DNA of 64,000 bases. It comes from Lysobacter alkalisoli. Lineage in GTDB: Bacteria > Pseudomonadota > Gammaproteobacteria > Xanthomonadales > Xanthomonadaceae. Below the pieces are notes generated by a model, which was given only the letters and a program-made list of their open reading frames with translations, was not told the DNA's origin and did not search any database. How positions within the stretch are numbered: the stretch's first letter is position 1; each line of letters begins with the position of its first letter. Below, piece after piece: positions 54,826-64,000 of this stretch. The DNA is taken from positions 478,001 through 542,000 of the forward strand of contig NZ_CP041242.1 of assembly GCF_006547045.1 (NCBI RefSeq), in the 5' to 3' direction. The translations under genes and the position numbers were made by a program.

Positions 54826-57266
54826 CGTGCGGCCGCCTCGGCCAGGGCCTGGCGGGCGGTCTCCGGGGTCAGCACCAGTGGCAGCACGCGGCCTTCGCCG
54901 CCGTCGGCCGGGTAGAGCACGTACAAAGGCACGCCGACCGCGCCATGGCTTTGCAGGAAGGCGGTCAGTTCCGGATCGACATCGGTCCAGTCGCCGACCA
55001 TGTAGACGGCATTGGCGGCTTCCAGCGCCTCGCGGAAGCCGTCGCGCGCGAACACGGTCTTTTCGTTGGCCTTGCAGGTCACGCACCAGTCGGCGGTGAC
55101 ATTGACGAACACCGGCCGCCCGGCCGCACGCAGGTCGGCCAGCCGCTGCCCGGAGAACGCGACTGGCGCCAAACCCTCGTGTGCCGGCGAGGCGAGCGCG
55201 GCAGCGGCCTGCGGGCGCGGCATCACGTGGATGCGTTGCAGCGGCCAGATCGCCACGACCAGCGCGAGTACGCCGGCGACCGCGGCCCAGCGGCGCCCGT
55301 CGCGGCGCGCACGGGTCCAGGCCCAGGCGGCGAAGGCGAGCAGGGTCGCGGCGACTAGGAACCAGCCGATCGCGTCGGCGCCGCGCTGGCGTGCCAGCAC
55401 CCAGGCCAGCCACACCGCGGTCAGGTACAGCGGGAAGGCCAGCAACTGCTTGAAGGTGTCCATCCACGCCCCCGGCCTGGGCAGCCGGTGGGCCAGTGCC
55501 GGGATGAAACCGATCAGCAGGAACGGCAGTGCCAGGCCCAGGCCAAGGGCGAGGAACACCAGCAGCGCGGTGGCGGTATCGGCGGTGAACGCCCAGGCCA
55601 GCGCCGCACCCATGAACGGCGCCGTGCACGGGGTGGCGACGATGACCGCGAGCACGCCGGTGAAGAAATCGCCGAGCGGCCCCGACCTCGTGGTCAGGCC
55701 ATGGCCGACGCCGGTCCAGCGCCCGCCGACGTGCCAGACCCCGGACATGCTCAGGCCCAGCGCGAACATCAGCAGCGCAAGCAGGGCGACCACCAGCGGT
55801 TGCTGCAGCTGGAAGCCCCAGCCCAGCGCCAGCCCGGCCTGCCGCAGCGTCAGCGCCAGCCCGCCGAGCACAGCGAAACTGAGCAGCACGCCGGCGGTGT
55901 ACCAGAGTGCATGGTGCCGCGCCCGGACCGGATCCTCGCCGGTGCCGGCCAGCGACAGCGCCTTCAGCGACAGCACCGGCAGTACGCAGGGCATCAGGTT
56001 GAGGATCAGGCCGCCACCGAGCGCGAGCAGCAGGGCGGTGAACAGGCTGAGCGGCCGGCGAGGGCCGGCGGGCGGCGGTGCCGTTGCGGTGGCGTTGTTT
56101 CCAGCCGTCTGCGCGAGGGCGGAAGCATCGGCGGGCGAGAGGGAGGTGTCGCCGGCTGGACTGGCGTCTTCGCCGGCCGGCGCCGTGGCTCCATCCGGCT
56201 GCGCCCCGCCCGTGTCGGCATTGTCTCCCGGCGGTTCCGCGGCAGTGCCGGTCGTGGTGGGAGGCGCGGTCGCCGTGGTCGCCTCGACACGCCCGGCGGG
56301 CAGGGCCACCGCCAGTTCCCGCGTCATCGGCGGATAGCAGATGCCCTCGGTCTGGCAGCCCTGCAGTTCCACGACCAGTCGTACCTGGGCTGCGCCGGGC
56401 TCACGGCGCTGCACCGGCAGGACCACCTCGATCGGATCGAAATAGACCGTGGTCTCGCCGAAATACTCGTCCCGGTGCAGGGTGCCGGGCGGCCATTGCG
56501 GTTGGCCGGGGGCAAGGCCGGCGGCATCCCGGAAGGCGAACGTGCTCTTGTCGCGGTACAGGTAATAACCGGGAGCGACATCGAAGCGCACCCGTACGGT
56601 GTTGCCGTCATCGACCAGTGCGCTGACCCCGAAGGCCTGCTCGGGCGGCAGCGGCCGGTCGCCGCCACCGGGCAGGGTGGCGGGTGCCGACAGGCGATTG
56701 CCGCCATCGACCGCGTTGACCGCGCTCGATGCCCCTGTGCTGCCGGGCAGGCGCAGGCCGGCGGCAGCTCCCGGCATCGGCTCGGTCGGGCCTGTCGCAG
56801 TGGGTCCGAGTGCGGCCAGCCCGGTTGCCGGCATCGCCACTTCGATCTGGCGCGTCTGCGGCGGGTAGCAGATGCCGATGTCGGCGCAACCCTGGTATTT
56901 GACCGTCAGCGCCACCGTGCCGGCGCCGGCCTGGCCGGGCAATGTCGCGATCAGGCGGTCGCGGTAGGTTTCCACGTCACCGAAGAACTCGTCGGTGTAG
57001 GCATGGCCCTTCGGCAACTGCAGTTCCCGTTGTGCGAAGGCCGGGCTGGCCTGCACCGAGGTGCGGTGGCGGTACAGGTAGTAGCCGTCGGCGATCTTCC
57101 AATGGATGGCGATGGCGTCCGGGGCCGTGGCTTCGGCGCCGAGCACGAAGGCATCGTCGACCGGCAGCAGATCGTCCTCGTCGACGGCGGCCGAGGCGGT
57201 GGCAACGGCGGCCGCCAGCGAGAGGCCGAGCAGCAGTCGGCAGGAAAGACGGAGAAAGTCGGTCAT
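54822..57266 (-). CDS. dsbD: Thiol:disulfide interchange protein DsbD with duplicated N-terminal domain
   Basis: DsbD passes electrons from cytosolic thioredoxin to periplasmic thiol proteins. The 814-residue protein is longer than E. coli DsbD (565). A signal peptide (about 1-26) is followed by two N-terminal domains, each with the GCxxxGICYPP motif (KYQGCADIGICYPPQTR and ELQGCQTEGICYPPMTR), then a Ser/Thr/Ala/Pro-rich linker (about 330-405), eight transmembrane helices with paired cysteines in NLMPCVLPVLSLKA and VIVATPCTAPFMGA, and a C-terminal thioredoxin domain (NVTADWCVTCKANEKTV). It lies between cutA (4-base gap) and the tlpA-like gene. Confidence 0.94.
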   Translation of the reverse strand: MTDFLRLSCRLLLGLSLAAAVATASAAVDEDDLLPVDDAFVLGAEATAPDAIAIHWKIADGYYLYRHRTSVQASPAFAQRELQLPKGHAYTDEFFGDVETYRDRLIATLPGQAGAGTVALTVKYQGCADIGICYPPQTRQIEVAMPATGLAALGPTATGPTEPMPGAAAGLRLPGSTGASSAVNAVDGGNRLSAPATLPGGGDRPLPPEQAFGVSALVDDGNTVRVRFDVAPGYYLYRDKSTFAFRDAAGLAPGQPQWPPGTLHRDEYFGETTVYFDPIEVVLPVQRREPGAAQVRLVVELQGCQTEGICYPPMTRELAVALPAGRVEATTATAPPTTTGTAAEPPGDNADTGGAQPDGATAPAGEDASPAGDTSLSPADASALAQTAGNNATATAPPPAGPRRPLSLFTALLLALGGGLILNLMPCVLPVLSLKALSLAGTGEDPVRARHHALWYTAGVLLSFAVLGGLALTLRQAGLALGWGFQLQQPLVVALLALLMFALGLSMSGVWHVGGRWTGVGHGLTTRSGPLGDFFTGVLAVIVATPCTAPFMGAALAWAFTADTATALLVFLALGLGLALPFLLIGFIPALAHRLPRPGAWMDTFKQLLAFPLYLTAVWLAWVLARQRGADAIGWFLVAATLLAFAAWAWTRARRDGRRWAAVAGVLALVVAIWPLQRIHVMPRPQAAAALASPAHEGLAPVAFSGQRLADLRAAGRPVFVNVTADWCVTCKANEKTVFARDGFREALEAANAVYMVGDWTDVDPELTAFLQSHGAVGVPLYVLYPADGGEGRVLPLVLTPETARQALAEAAAR

Positions 57267-57270
57267 CGGC

Positions 57271-57594
57271 TCAGCTGGGTTGAAGGGTCTGCTCGGCTAC
57301 CCACTGCAGGTAGGGGGACAGGCCGCCGCAGGCTTCGACCGCCACCACTTCGGGGAGTTCGTACGGGTGCAGCGCATGGATACGCTCGACCAGCGCATCC
57401 AGCCGCTCGGCCGTGGTCTTGATCAGCAGCAGCACTTCGTCGGCGTGCTCGATCTCACCTTGCCAGCGATAGGTCGAGCGTACCCCGGGGAGCCGGCTCA
57501 CGCAGGCGGCCAGGCGCTCTTCGACGAGGGCCCGGGCAAGCGTATCGGCACTGGCCTCGTCGGGGCAGGTGCAGTGGACCAGCAGGATGGACAT
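57271..57594 (-). CDS. cutA: Divalent-cation tolerance protein CutA
   Basis: CutA1 is a small trimeric protein, originally linked to copper tolerance in E. coli, whose exact role remains unclear. The 107-residue product has ARALVEERLAACVSRLPGVR, STYRWQGEIEHADEVLLLIK, and LHPYELPEVVAV, the CutA signature. Its stop lies 4 bases before the dsbD start, an arrangement also seen in E. coli (cutA-dsbD), so the genes share a transcript. Confidence 0.95.
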   Translation of the reverse strand: MSILLVHCTCPDEASADTLARALVEERLAACVSRLPGVRSTYRWQGEIEHADEVLLLIKTTAERLDALVERIHALHPYELPEVVAVEACGGLSPYLQWVAEQTLQPS

Positions 57595-57696
57595 GGCCGG
57601 GATTGTACCGGGCCCGCTCCATCGCGCCGTCCTGCCATCGCGATGGCGGGCGAAGGGGCTGTTGCGGGGCCGGCGATGGGCCGGCCCCGCGACGGT

Positions 57697-59457
57697 TCAG
57701 TTCAGTTCGCAGATGGCCGGCGTGCTTGAGGTGAACAGCTCCGGCGTTGCCCATTCCGGATGGTCGATGAAGGGGTTGCGGTTGCCCTGGAAGCTGTAGA
57801 TCACCTCGTTGCGGGCGCGTTCGGCGTCGTCGGGCGGATCGGCCTGGTGCCATTCCAGCAGCGTGGAGAGCAGCCCCATGTAGGCAGGCGAGCTGGAGGT
57901 GGCGACGATCAGGCTGCGGTTGTCGGTCAGCTCCAGGTCCGGCTCGGACTGGCCGCTGTTGATGTCCTGGCCGCCCTCGTAGCGGATCGCCATGTACATC
58001 ACCGCACGTGCCATGTCGCCGCGGCGCTGACCCCAGACCTGGAAGCCGTCGCCCTGGACCCAGTTCGAATTGCCCGGGAACACGCCGCTGCCACCCCCTG
58101 CGCCGTTGTTGGCATCGGTCACCCGCTCGCCGCAGTTGGCCTGCGACGGGCAGTCGGAGTACGGCTTGTTGCCGCGATCCGAGTTGTAGCCGGTGTCGGT
58201 CAGGTACAGCATGTGGGTGTCGGTGTAGGGCGCGTTCGGCAGGCCGAGGTCGCCGGTGCGGCTGCCGAAGCCCAGCGAGTTGGGCCAGGTGTGCTCGCGG
58301 TTGTAGGTCGCGCCGCTGCCGGTGCCCGCGCGGTCGCTGCCCTTGGCGTAGCTGCGGTTGCGGTAGGCATCGAGGATGCGGTTCGGGTTGTTCGGGTCCT
58401 CGTCGGCGATCTCCAGGATGTTCCAGGTGCTGGTGGTTCCCGAGCCGCTGTACGGGTAGACGGTGTGGCCGCGGATGGTTTGGTGCAGCGAGCAGCGCAG
58501 CTGGCCCGGGCTGCTGGTGTTGACCTGCGCGTAGTAGTCGCCGCCGCCGCCACTGCCACTGGCGACGCTGAAGTCGACATGGGTGTCCACGACCAGGTGT
58601 GCGCCGCCGCTGTCGGTGATCTGGCTGGCGTGGATGGAGAAGGTGCAGGTTTCGCCCGCGTACAGCGCGGTGCCGGTGGTGACGGTGAAGCTGCTGCCAC
58701 TGTTTGCATGCTGCAGGGCGATGGAGCCCGATTGCGCGCATTGCAGAGCGAGGGCGCCAGCGGAGAGGGTCACGCTCTCGCTGAAGGCAACCCCGAGGTC
58801 ACCGGCGGCAGGGAAGTCGTTGGCGCCGTCGGCCGGCTGGGTGGCGGTGATTTCCGGTGGCGGGTTCGGCGCGACGAAACTCTGGCCGTTGTTGCAGGCG
58901 CCGAAGGTTTGCGCGGCGGCTTCGTTCCAGCTGAAGTCCGCGTAGCCGCTGCCGCTGCCGCCGAGCTGCAGCGAATGGCCGACCGGGGTGGCGCCGGATT
59001 CCGCCACTGGAAGATTGAGGCTGGTGCGCCCCTTGGCTGGACCGTCGACGGCGGTGATCGCGCCCTCGTAGCTCAGGAACTGCACCACCTGGCCGTTGCC
59101 GTCGACCAGTGCCATGCCGTCGTTGGGACCGTTCTGCAGGCCGTTGCTCGGATAGGCGAGCACGGCGATACGCACGTTGCCGCCGCAGGCGATCGTGCTG
59201 CCGGCCGGCAGCGGATCGTTGCCATAGACCTTGGCGGCCGAGGGCGAACTGCCGTTGTAGCGGTAGATCCGGTAGCCGGACAGGCTCTCGCCTGCGGTGG
59301 CGACGACCTCGATCCCTTCGCCGGTATCGGCGCCGTCGTTGTCGTAGTGGATCTCATTGATGAACACCTCGGCCAGCGCGGACGCGGGCACGAGTGCTGT
59401 GGCGAGCAACAGGGTGCTGCTGAGCAGGGCATTGCGGAGCAGGGCGCTGCGGTTCAT
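57697..59457 (-). CDS. Secreted endonuclease I with lamin-tail and Ig-like domains
   Basis: A 586-residue exported nuclease. The signal peptide (about 1-29, ending ASALA) is followed by a lamin-tail domain (about 30-170, EVFINEIHYDNDGADTGEGI), a Big_5/Ig-like domain (about 195-290, PADGANDFPAAGDLGVAFSE) and a C-terminal endonuclease I domain (about 320-575) with the catalytic YNREHTWPNS and ADPPDDAERARNEVIYSFQG and NRNPFID metal-site segments. The start at 59457 has AAGGGAG 8 bases upstream. Such nucleases degrade extracellular DNA for nutrients or predation. It is transcribed alone. Confidence 0.93.
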   Translation of the reverse strand: MNRSALLRNALLSSTLLLATALVPASALAEVFINEIHYDNDGADTGEGIEVVATAGESLSGYRIYRYNGSSPSAAKVYGNDPLPAGSTIACGGNVRIAVLAYPSNGLQNGPNDGMALVDGNGQVVQFLSYEGAITAVDGPAKGRTSLNLPVAESGATPVGHSLQLGGSGSGYADFSWNEAAAQTFGACNNGQSFVAPNPPPEITATQPADGANDFPAAGDLGVAFSESVTLSAGALALQCAQSGSIALQHANSGSSFTVTTGTALYAGETCTFSIHASQITDSGGAHLVVDTHVDFSVASGSGGGGDYYAQVNTSSPGQLRCSLHQTIRGHTVYPYSGSGTTSTWNILEIADEDPNNPNRILDAYRNRSYAKGSDRAGTGSGATYNREHTWPNSLGFGSRTGDLGLPNAPYTDTHMLYLTDTGYNSDRGNKPYSDCPSQANCGERVTDANNGAGGGSGVFPGNSNWVQGDGFQVWGQRRGDMARAVMYMAIRYEGGQDINSGQSEPDLELTDNRSLIVATSSSPAYMGLLSTLLEWHQADPPDDAERARNEVIYSFQGNRNPFIDHPEWATPELFTSSTPAICELN

Positions 59458-59543
59458 CGGGTCGACTCCCTTCATGGCGATGAAGGTCGCAGTCTAACCA
59501 CGCTTTGTGACCTGTTGTCGTGCGCCGCTTCAACGGATGCGAT

Positions 59544-59966
59544 TCACCCCGGCCGGTCGGTTCCCGGAATGCGGCCCTCGTTGCCACGCAGGCGACCGGC
59601 GCGCTGGACCCCCAGCTGTTCGGCGATCTCCACCAGAGGCGCGCGTGCCAGTGCCGGCGTCTGGCGGAAGGCGTTCAGCAGGCGCAGTTCGAGCGGGTCG
59701 TCGACCAGCAGTGCATCGGCAGCGGCCACCGAATCCATCGCCACCTCATCGGACAGGGTCATCCGGCCGCGCCCGGTCGCCAGCCACTCGAACTGCACCT
59801 GGGTGACCAGGGCCAGTTCGCGCATGTGGCCGGTGCTGGGCGATTTGCCAAGCATGGCCTCCCAGTGACTGACGGCGCTGCGTTGTACGCCGACGGCACG
59901 AGCCACGGCGGCCTGGGATAGTCCGGCGTGGCGACGGGCCAGGCGGATGCGTTGTTGCAGGGTCAT
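59544..59966 (-). CDS. XRE-family helix-turn-helix regulator
   Basis: A 140-residue protein with an N-terminal HTH (about 5-60: RIRLARRHAGLSQAAVARAV, GVQRSAVSHWEAM), of the lambda-repressor type, then a helical C-terminal part (EVAMDSVAAADALLVDDPLE, LRLLNAFRQTPALARAPLVE). No enzyme or sensor motif is seen. It lies between the nuclease and the groE operon and reads away from groE. The AT-rich region upstream may hold its operator. Confidence 0.85.
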   Translation of the reverse strand: MTLQQRIRLARRHAGLSQAAVARAVGVQRSAVSHWEAMLGKSPSTGHMRELALVTQVQFEWLATGRGRMTLSDEVAMDSVAAADALLVDDPLELRLLNAFRQTPALARAPLVEIAEQLGVQRAGRLRGNEGRIPGTDRPG

Positions 59967-60370
59967 CGGCGCACCTCGGCAGGGGGGGCGGGTCTGAATC
60001 AGGCTGTGGATACCTGTAGTCGCCTAGAGATCGATAATATCCATCATCTGTCTACCAGTAGTAGCCTTTCCAGGCTCGATTTCAAATAAACCAATAAGTT
60101 GCATTGCTGGCAGGCATGGAGAGGCTACCATTATTTACCTTTTTCGGGAGTGGTCGACATAGTAAATGCGACGCGTTCCGCGCATTATTGACCCAGGCCG
60201 ACACGGAGGGCCGGCATCGACACTGATGTCTGGTCAGGGGGGACGCAGGACGCGCATGCCAGGAACGGCCGACCCCGCACCATGAAAGAGCGCGTCACTT
60301 CGGGGACGCGCTCTTTCTCTATGTTCCATCCAGAGCGCTTTGTCCGGAGCGGACTTTTTCCCTTCCGGCC
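59967..60370. other. AT-rich gap upstream of the groE promoter with hairpin and strong terminator
   Basis: Bases 60010-60190 are markedly AT-richer than the rest of the window. GTAGCCTTTCC at 60061-60071 pairs with GGAGAGGCTAC at 60117-60127 (10 of 11). A perfect 12-bp terminator hairpin follows at 60285-60316. No gene lies rightward that this terminator would serve, so a small RNA of about 200-270 bases is possible. A 39-codon frame at 60166-60285 ends just before the terminator but lacks a ribosome site. Confidence 0.4.
60285..60320 (+). terminator. Strong bidirectional terminator hairpin upstream of groES
   Basis: AAAGAGCGCGTC-loop-GACGCGCTCTTT followed by CTCT. The stem is 12 bp with an 8-base loop ACTTCGGG. 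It has A-rich and T-rich ends on either side and so can stop transcripts in both directions. Confidence 0.85.
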
Positions 60371-60396
60371 CTTGAAAGCCCCTCGGCCCGCCCCAT
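60371..60396 (+). promoter_or_regulatory. Sigma-32 heat-shock promoter of groESL
   Basis: -35 CTTGAAA (60371-60377) and -10 CCCCATCT (60391-60398), 14 bases between CTTGAA and CCCCAT, match the sigma-32 consensus almost perfectly. The leader to groES would be about 110 bases. No CIRCE element is present. Confidence 0.9.
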
Positions 60397-60512
60397 CTTG
60401 TCGCAGTCCCGGCTTGCCGGGCGCTGTTCGCCCCGCCTTTGGCACTCGCATGGGGCGACTGCTAAAATCCTTCAAATTCCACTCCACAATCAATCACTTG
60501 CGTGAGGTTCTC

Positions 60513-60800
60513 ATGAACATCAAGCCGCTCTACGACCGCGTGGTCATCAAGCGCATGGAAGAAGAAAAGATGTCCGCCGGCGGCATCGTGATTCCGGACT
60601 CGGCCACCGAGAAGCCGATCAAGGGTGAGGTCGTCGCCGTCGGCGAGGGCAAGGTGCTCGACAACGGCAACGTGCGTGCGCCGAAGGTCAAGGCCGGCGA
60701 CAAGGTGCTGTTCGGCAAGTACAGCGGCACCGAGGTCAAGCTCGATGGCACCGAGTACCTGGTGGTGAAGGAAGACGACATCTTCGCGGTGCTCGGCTGA
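60513..60800 (+). CDS. groES: Co-chaperonin GroES
   Basis: GroES is the heptameric lid of the GroEL folding chamber. The 95-residue protein has [20 protein letters not shown], the mobile loop [20 protein letters not shown] and the C-terminal [14 protein letters not shown]. The frame is open upstream, but MNIKPL at 60513 is the family start, with GAGG about 7 bases ahead. A sigma-32 promoter lies upstream and groEL follows 60 bases later. Confidence 0.97.
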   Translation: MNIKPLYDRVVIKRMEEEKMSAGGIVIPDSATEKPIKGEVVAVGEGKVLDNGNVRAPKVKAGDKVLFGKYSGTEVKLDGTEYLVVKEDDIFAVLG

Positions 60801-60854
60801 TCGCGCGTCACTCCCATCCACGTTCCGACAACTTTCGAATTCTTTTTGAGGTAA

Positions 60855-62501
<1,647 letters not shown>

Positions 62502-62528
62502 TCCGGCTCCCAGGCAATACCGAAACAA

Positions 62529-62558
62529 GAAAACCCCGCCGCGAGGCGGGGTTTTTCT
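62529..62558 (+). terminator. Rho-independent terminator of groESL
   Basis: AAAACCCCGCC-GCGA-GGCGGGGTTTTTC, a 7-bp GC stem with a GCGA loop and T run, 28 bases after the groEL stop. Confidence 0.95.
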
Positions 62559-62690
62559 TTGCGCGCCCGCCACGTCGCATCCCGCGGCATTTTCCTACCC
62601 ACCCGCGCACCATTGACCGACAGACGCGCCGCCCCGACTGGCGCTACTTGATCGCCAGGCCAGCGGCGCTGGTCCCGCCGGCCAGGGTCA

Positions 62691-62951
62691 ATGGGTGCCG
62701 GGCTATTGGCGGAAATGGCGGTTGGCGTGCGCGAGGATGACGATCTGTGCATCCTGGAGGCACCGTCGCAGATTCCCGAATGCATCACCTGGGCGGTGGT
62801 GCCGCGCGGCCTTGTGTTGCGCGACTAAGCGCTGGCGTTGCTGCACGGCATCGCGCCACAGATCGACCGCCGCGATCTGCGCCGCAACCTCGAAGGCAAC
62901 CTCGAAGCCGATTGGCCGGCGCCTCCGACGTGGCGCGAACTGGGCCAGCCG
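62691..62951 (+). pseudogene. Possible gene remnant with in-frame stop
   Basis: One plus-strand frame reads like protein with normal codon bias: a 45-residue part (MGAGLLAEMAVGVREDDDLC, ILEAPSQIPECITWAVVPRG) ends at TAA 62826-62828, and the same frame continues with LLHGIAPQIDRRDLRRNLEG and LEADWPAPPTWRELGQP before running into the opposite gene. I cannot name the family and there is no ribosome site. It may be a decayed gene. The rest of 62559-62952 shows nothing else. Confidence 0.3.
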
Positions 62952-62952
62952 A

Positions 62953-64000
62953 TCATGGTGCGACCGCGTCGGCGTCGCCCGCGGCTGGACACAGTTCGGG
63001 CGCGCGCAGGCGAGGCGCCGCGACCGTGCACAGGAACGCGGCATGCGCGGCCGGATCGTCGTCGCCGTCGTAGCGCAACACGCTCCAGCGTTCCGACGCG
63101 ACCATGGTTTCGCCCGCGGCCAGCGTGCGATACGGCGCATGGACTTCGAGTTCCAGCAGGCCGGCCGCTGGATCGTCGCCGTGTTCGACGTACAGTTCGA
63201 CCTGGCCGTGCTCTGCGTGGATGCGCTCGACCGGGTGGTGGTCGAAGCGGATGACCAAGGCCTGACCGGCGAAGAAGCCGGCCATCCAGCCCGTGGATGG
63301 CTGCAGGAAGACCTTGCCGCGCCGGGTATCAAGGTCCTCGGGCAACGGCGGCGACAACAGCGAGAACAGGCCGCCTTCGATCCGCCAGGCCGGTGGCGCC
63401 ATGCGCTCGTGTGACTCGATGCGGACGTCGCCCGCGCCGGCGACCGGCACGTAGACCCGCATCGCCGCACTGGCGCGGGTGTTGAACCACAGGTCGCGAG
63501 AGATCGGCCGGTCGTGGATGTTGCGCGCCACCACATGCAGCACCACCGTAGCCGGGTCCTTGGAGTCGAGTTCGAACGACTTGCTTAGCCGGACGCCACT
63601 GACCGGGCTGTCGATACCGTCCAGCACCAGCTTGTCTGCGTTCTGCTCGAGCACGCGGGTGACTGCGAACGAGAGGAACGGGTCGGGTGGCCAGGGCGCG
63701 CGCGCGTCACGTCGTTCCGTATTCACGGACTGGTCGGTCCACCACTCGCTCTGCGGGCCGAGCCAGACGTCGTGCCCGAGGTGGCCGATGTCGTCCGCGT
63801 GCGCGCTGACCTCCGGATACGGTCGTGCATCGACTTCGGCCCCCACCTTCAACAGGTTGGGGGCGCCGGGCGCCGCGAAGTGCAGCACGCGGCCACCTAG
63901 CGCAGGCGTGACCTCCAGCACCGCTTCCGGCGACTGCAGGCGGATGCGTTCCGGCTGGCCGGCGAGGGCGGGCCATGCGAACAGCAGTGACAACAGCGTG
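62953..64000 (-). CDS. DUF4380-like secreted carbohydrate-binding-fold protein, N-terminus beyond the right edge
   Basis: The minus-strand frame runs from 62953 to the window end without a stop; at least 349 residues are visible. It opens with the end of a signal peptide (LLSLLFAWPALAGQ), so the true start is just outside. The rest is beta-rich: PEAVLEVTPALGGRVLHFAA, GHLGHDVWLGPQSEWW, DSPVSGVRLSKSFELDSKDP, LQPSTGWMAGFFAGQALVIR. This resembles DUF4380/galactose-mutarotase-like proteins with a periplasmic location. Catalytic residues cannot be assigned. Its 3' end meets a possible gene remnant. Confidence 0.75.
   Translation of the reverse strand, partial: TLLSLLFAWPALAGQPERIRLQSPEAVLEVTPALGGRVLHFAAPGAPNLLKVGAEVDARPYPEVSAHADDIGHLGHDVWLGPQSEWWTDQSVNTERRDARAPWPPDPFLSFAVTRVLEQNADKLVLDGIDSPVSGVRLSKSFELDSKDPATVVLHVVARNIHDRPISRDLWFNTRASAAMRVYVPVAGAGDVRIESHERMAPPAWRIEGGLFSLLSPPLPEDLDTRRGKVFLQPSTGWMAGFFAGQALVIRFDHHPVERIHAEHGQVELYVEHGDDPAAGLLELEVHAPYRTLAAGETMVASERWSVLRYDGDDDPAAHAAFLCTVAAPRLRAPELCPAAGDADAVAP

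Noticed and set aside
60166..60285. 39-codon frame just before the terminator upstream of groES
   Set aside because: No ribosome site, Arg/Gly/Pro-rich low-information composition. The position before the terminator may be chance.

Overview
The window reads as a chromosome segment of a GC-rich gammaproteobacterium, most likely a member of the Xanthomonadaceae (Lysobacter/Luteimonas/Stenotrophomonas group). This rests on the GTAG-ended SMAG-type palindromes, the aroQ-accB-accC-prmA-(zinc ribbon/DUF3426)-fis and bactofilin-erpA orders, AcnD/PrpF for propionate, a sigma-32 type groE promoter and one consistent codon bias. The genus is an inference. There is no insertion sequence, phage, rRNA operon or CRISPR array, and the single tRNA is tRNA-Met(CAT).

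Layout. 1-3 kb: a tripartite ABC efflux system (permease cut by the left edge, ATPase, membrane fusion protein). 3.3-5.1 kb: glmS. 5.2-9.1 kb: prpF-acnD (methylcitrate cycle), facing a divergent response regulator/hybrid kinase pair (9.2-12 kb). 12-17.5 kb: an apparent oxygen-limitation island with an FNR-family regulator, two tandem universal stress proteins and a P-type ATPase; the last two units diverge from a gap holding two perfect FNR boxes. 17.5-20.7 kb: a BtuB-type receptor under a cobalamin riboswitch, a TfoX C-domain protein and a free-methionine sulfoxide reductase. 20.8-22.3 kb: a TMEM175-like channel and bioD. 22.6-27.1 kb: an RND pump and its adaptor. 27.8-31.3 kb: phasin, queD, tRNA-Met, rppH, Fur-controlled bfd, bfr and a DUF4126 protein. 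31.3-36.7 kb: two paralogous coiled-coil membrane proteins flanking a bactofilin, then erpA, nudC and ampE. 36.7-39.9 kb: a dispanin/DUF2752 operon and an MFS-acyltransferase fusion. 40.3-43.1 kb: a secreted serine protease with a knottin-like tail, and a winged-helix/nucleotidyltransferase pair whose second gene is frameshifted. 43.1-54 kb: purD, an AGCS symporter, a Ca2+/Na+ antiporter, purH, fis, prmA, accBC and aroQ. 54.2-60 kb: a TlpA thioredoxin, a DsbD with a doubled N-domain, cutA, a secreted endonuclease I and an XRE regulator. 60.3-62.5 kb: groES-groEL. The right edge cuts a DUF4380-like protein.

The most unusual material is non-coding. Five copies at three loci of a long hairpin keep an identical asymmetric internal loop (a Shine-Dalgarno-like strand opposite GGGGGACA), while their stems differ between two subfamilies and stay base-paired. 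Every wobble pair checked is legal in only one transcription direction, which hints at an RNA role. Other notable items are the mirror-symmetric FNR-box promoter pair, a perfect 34-bp palindrome over the promoter of the winged-helix gene, and the conotoxin-like cysteine framework on the protease.
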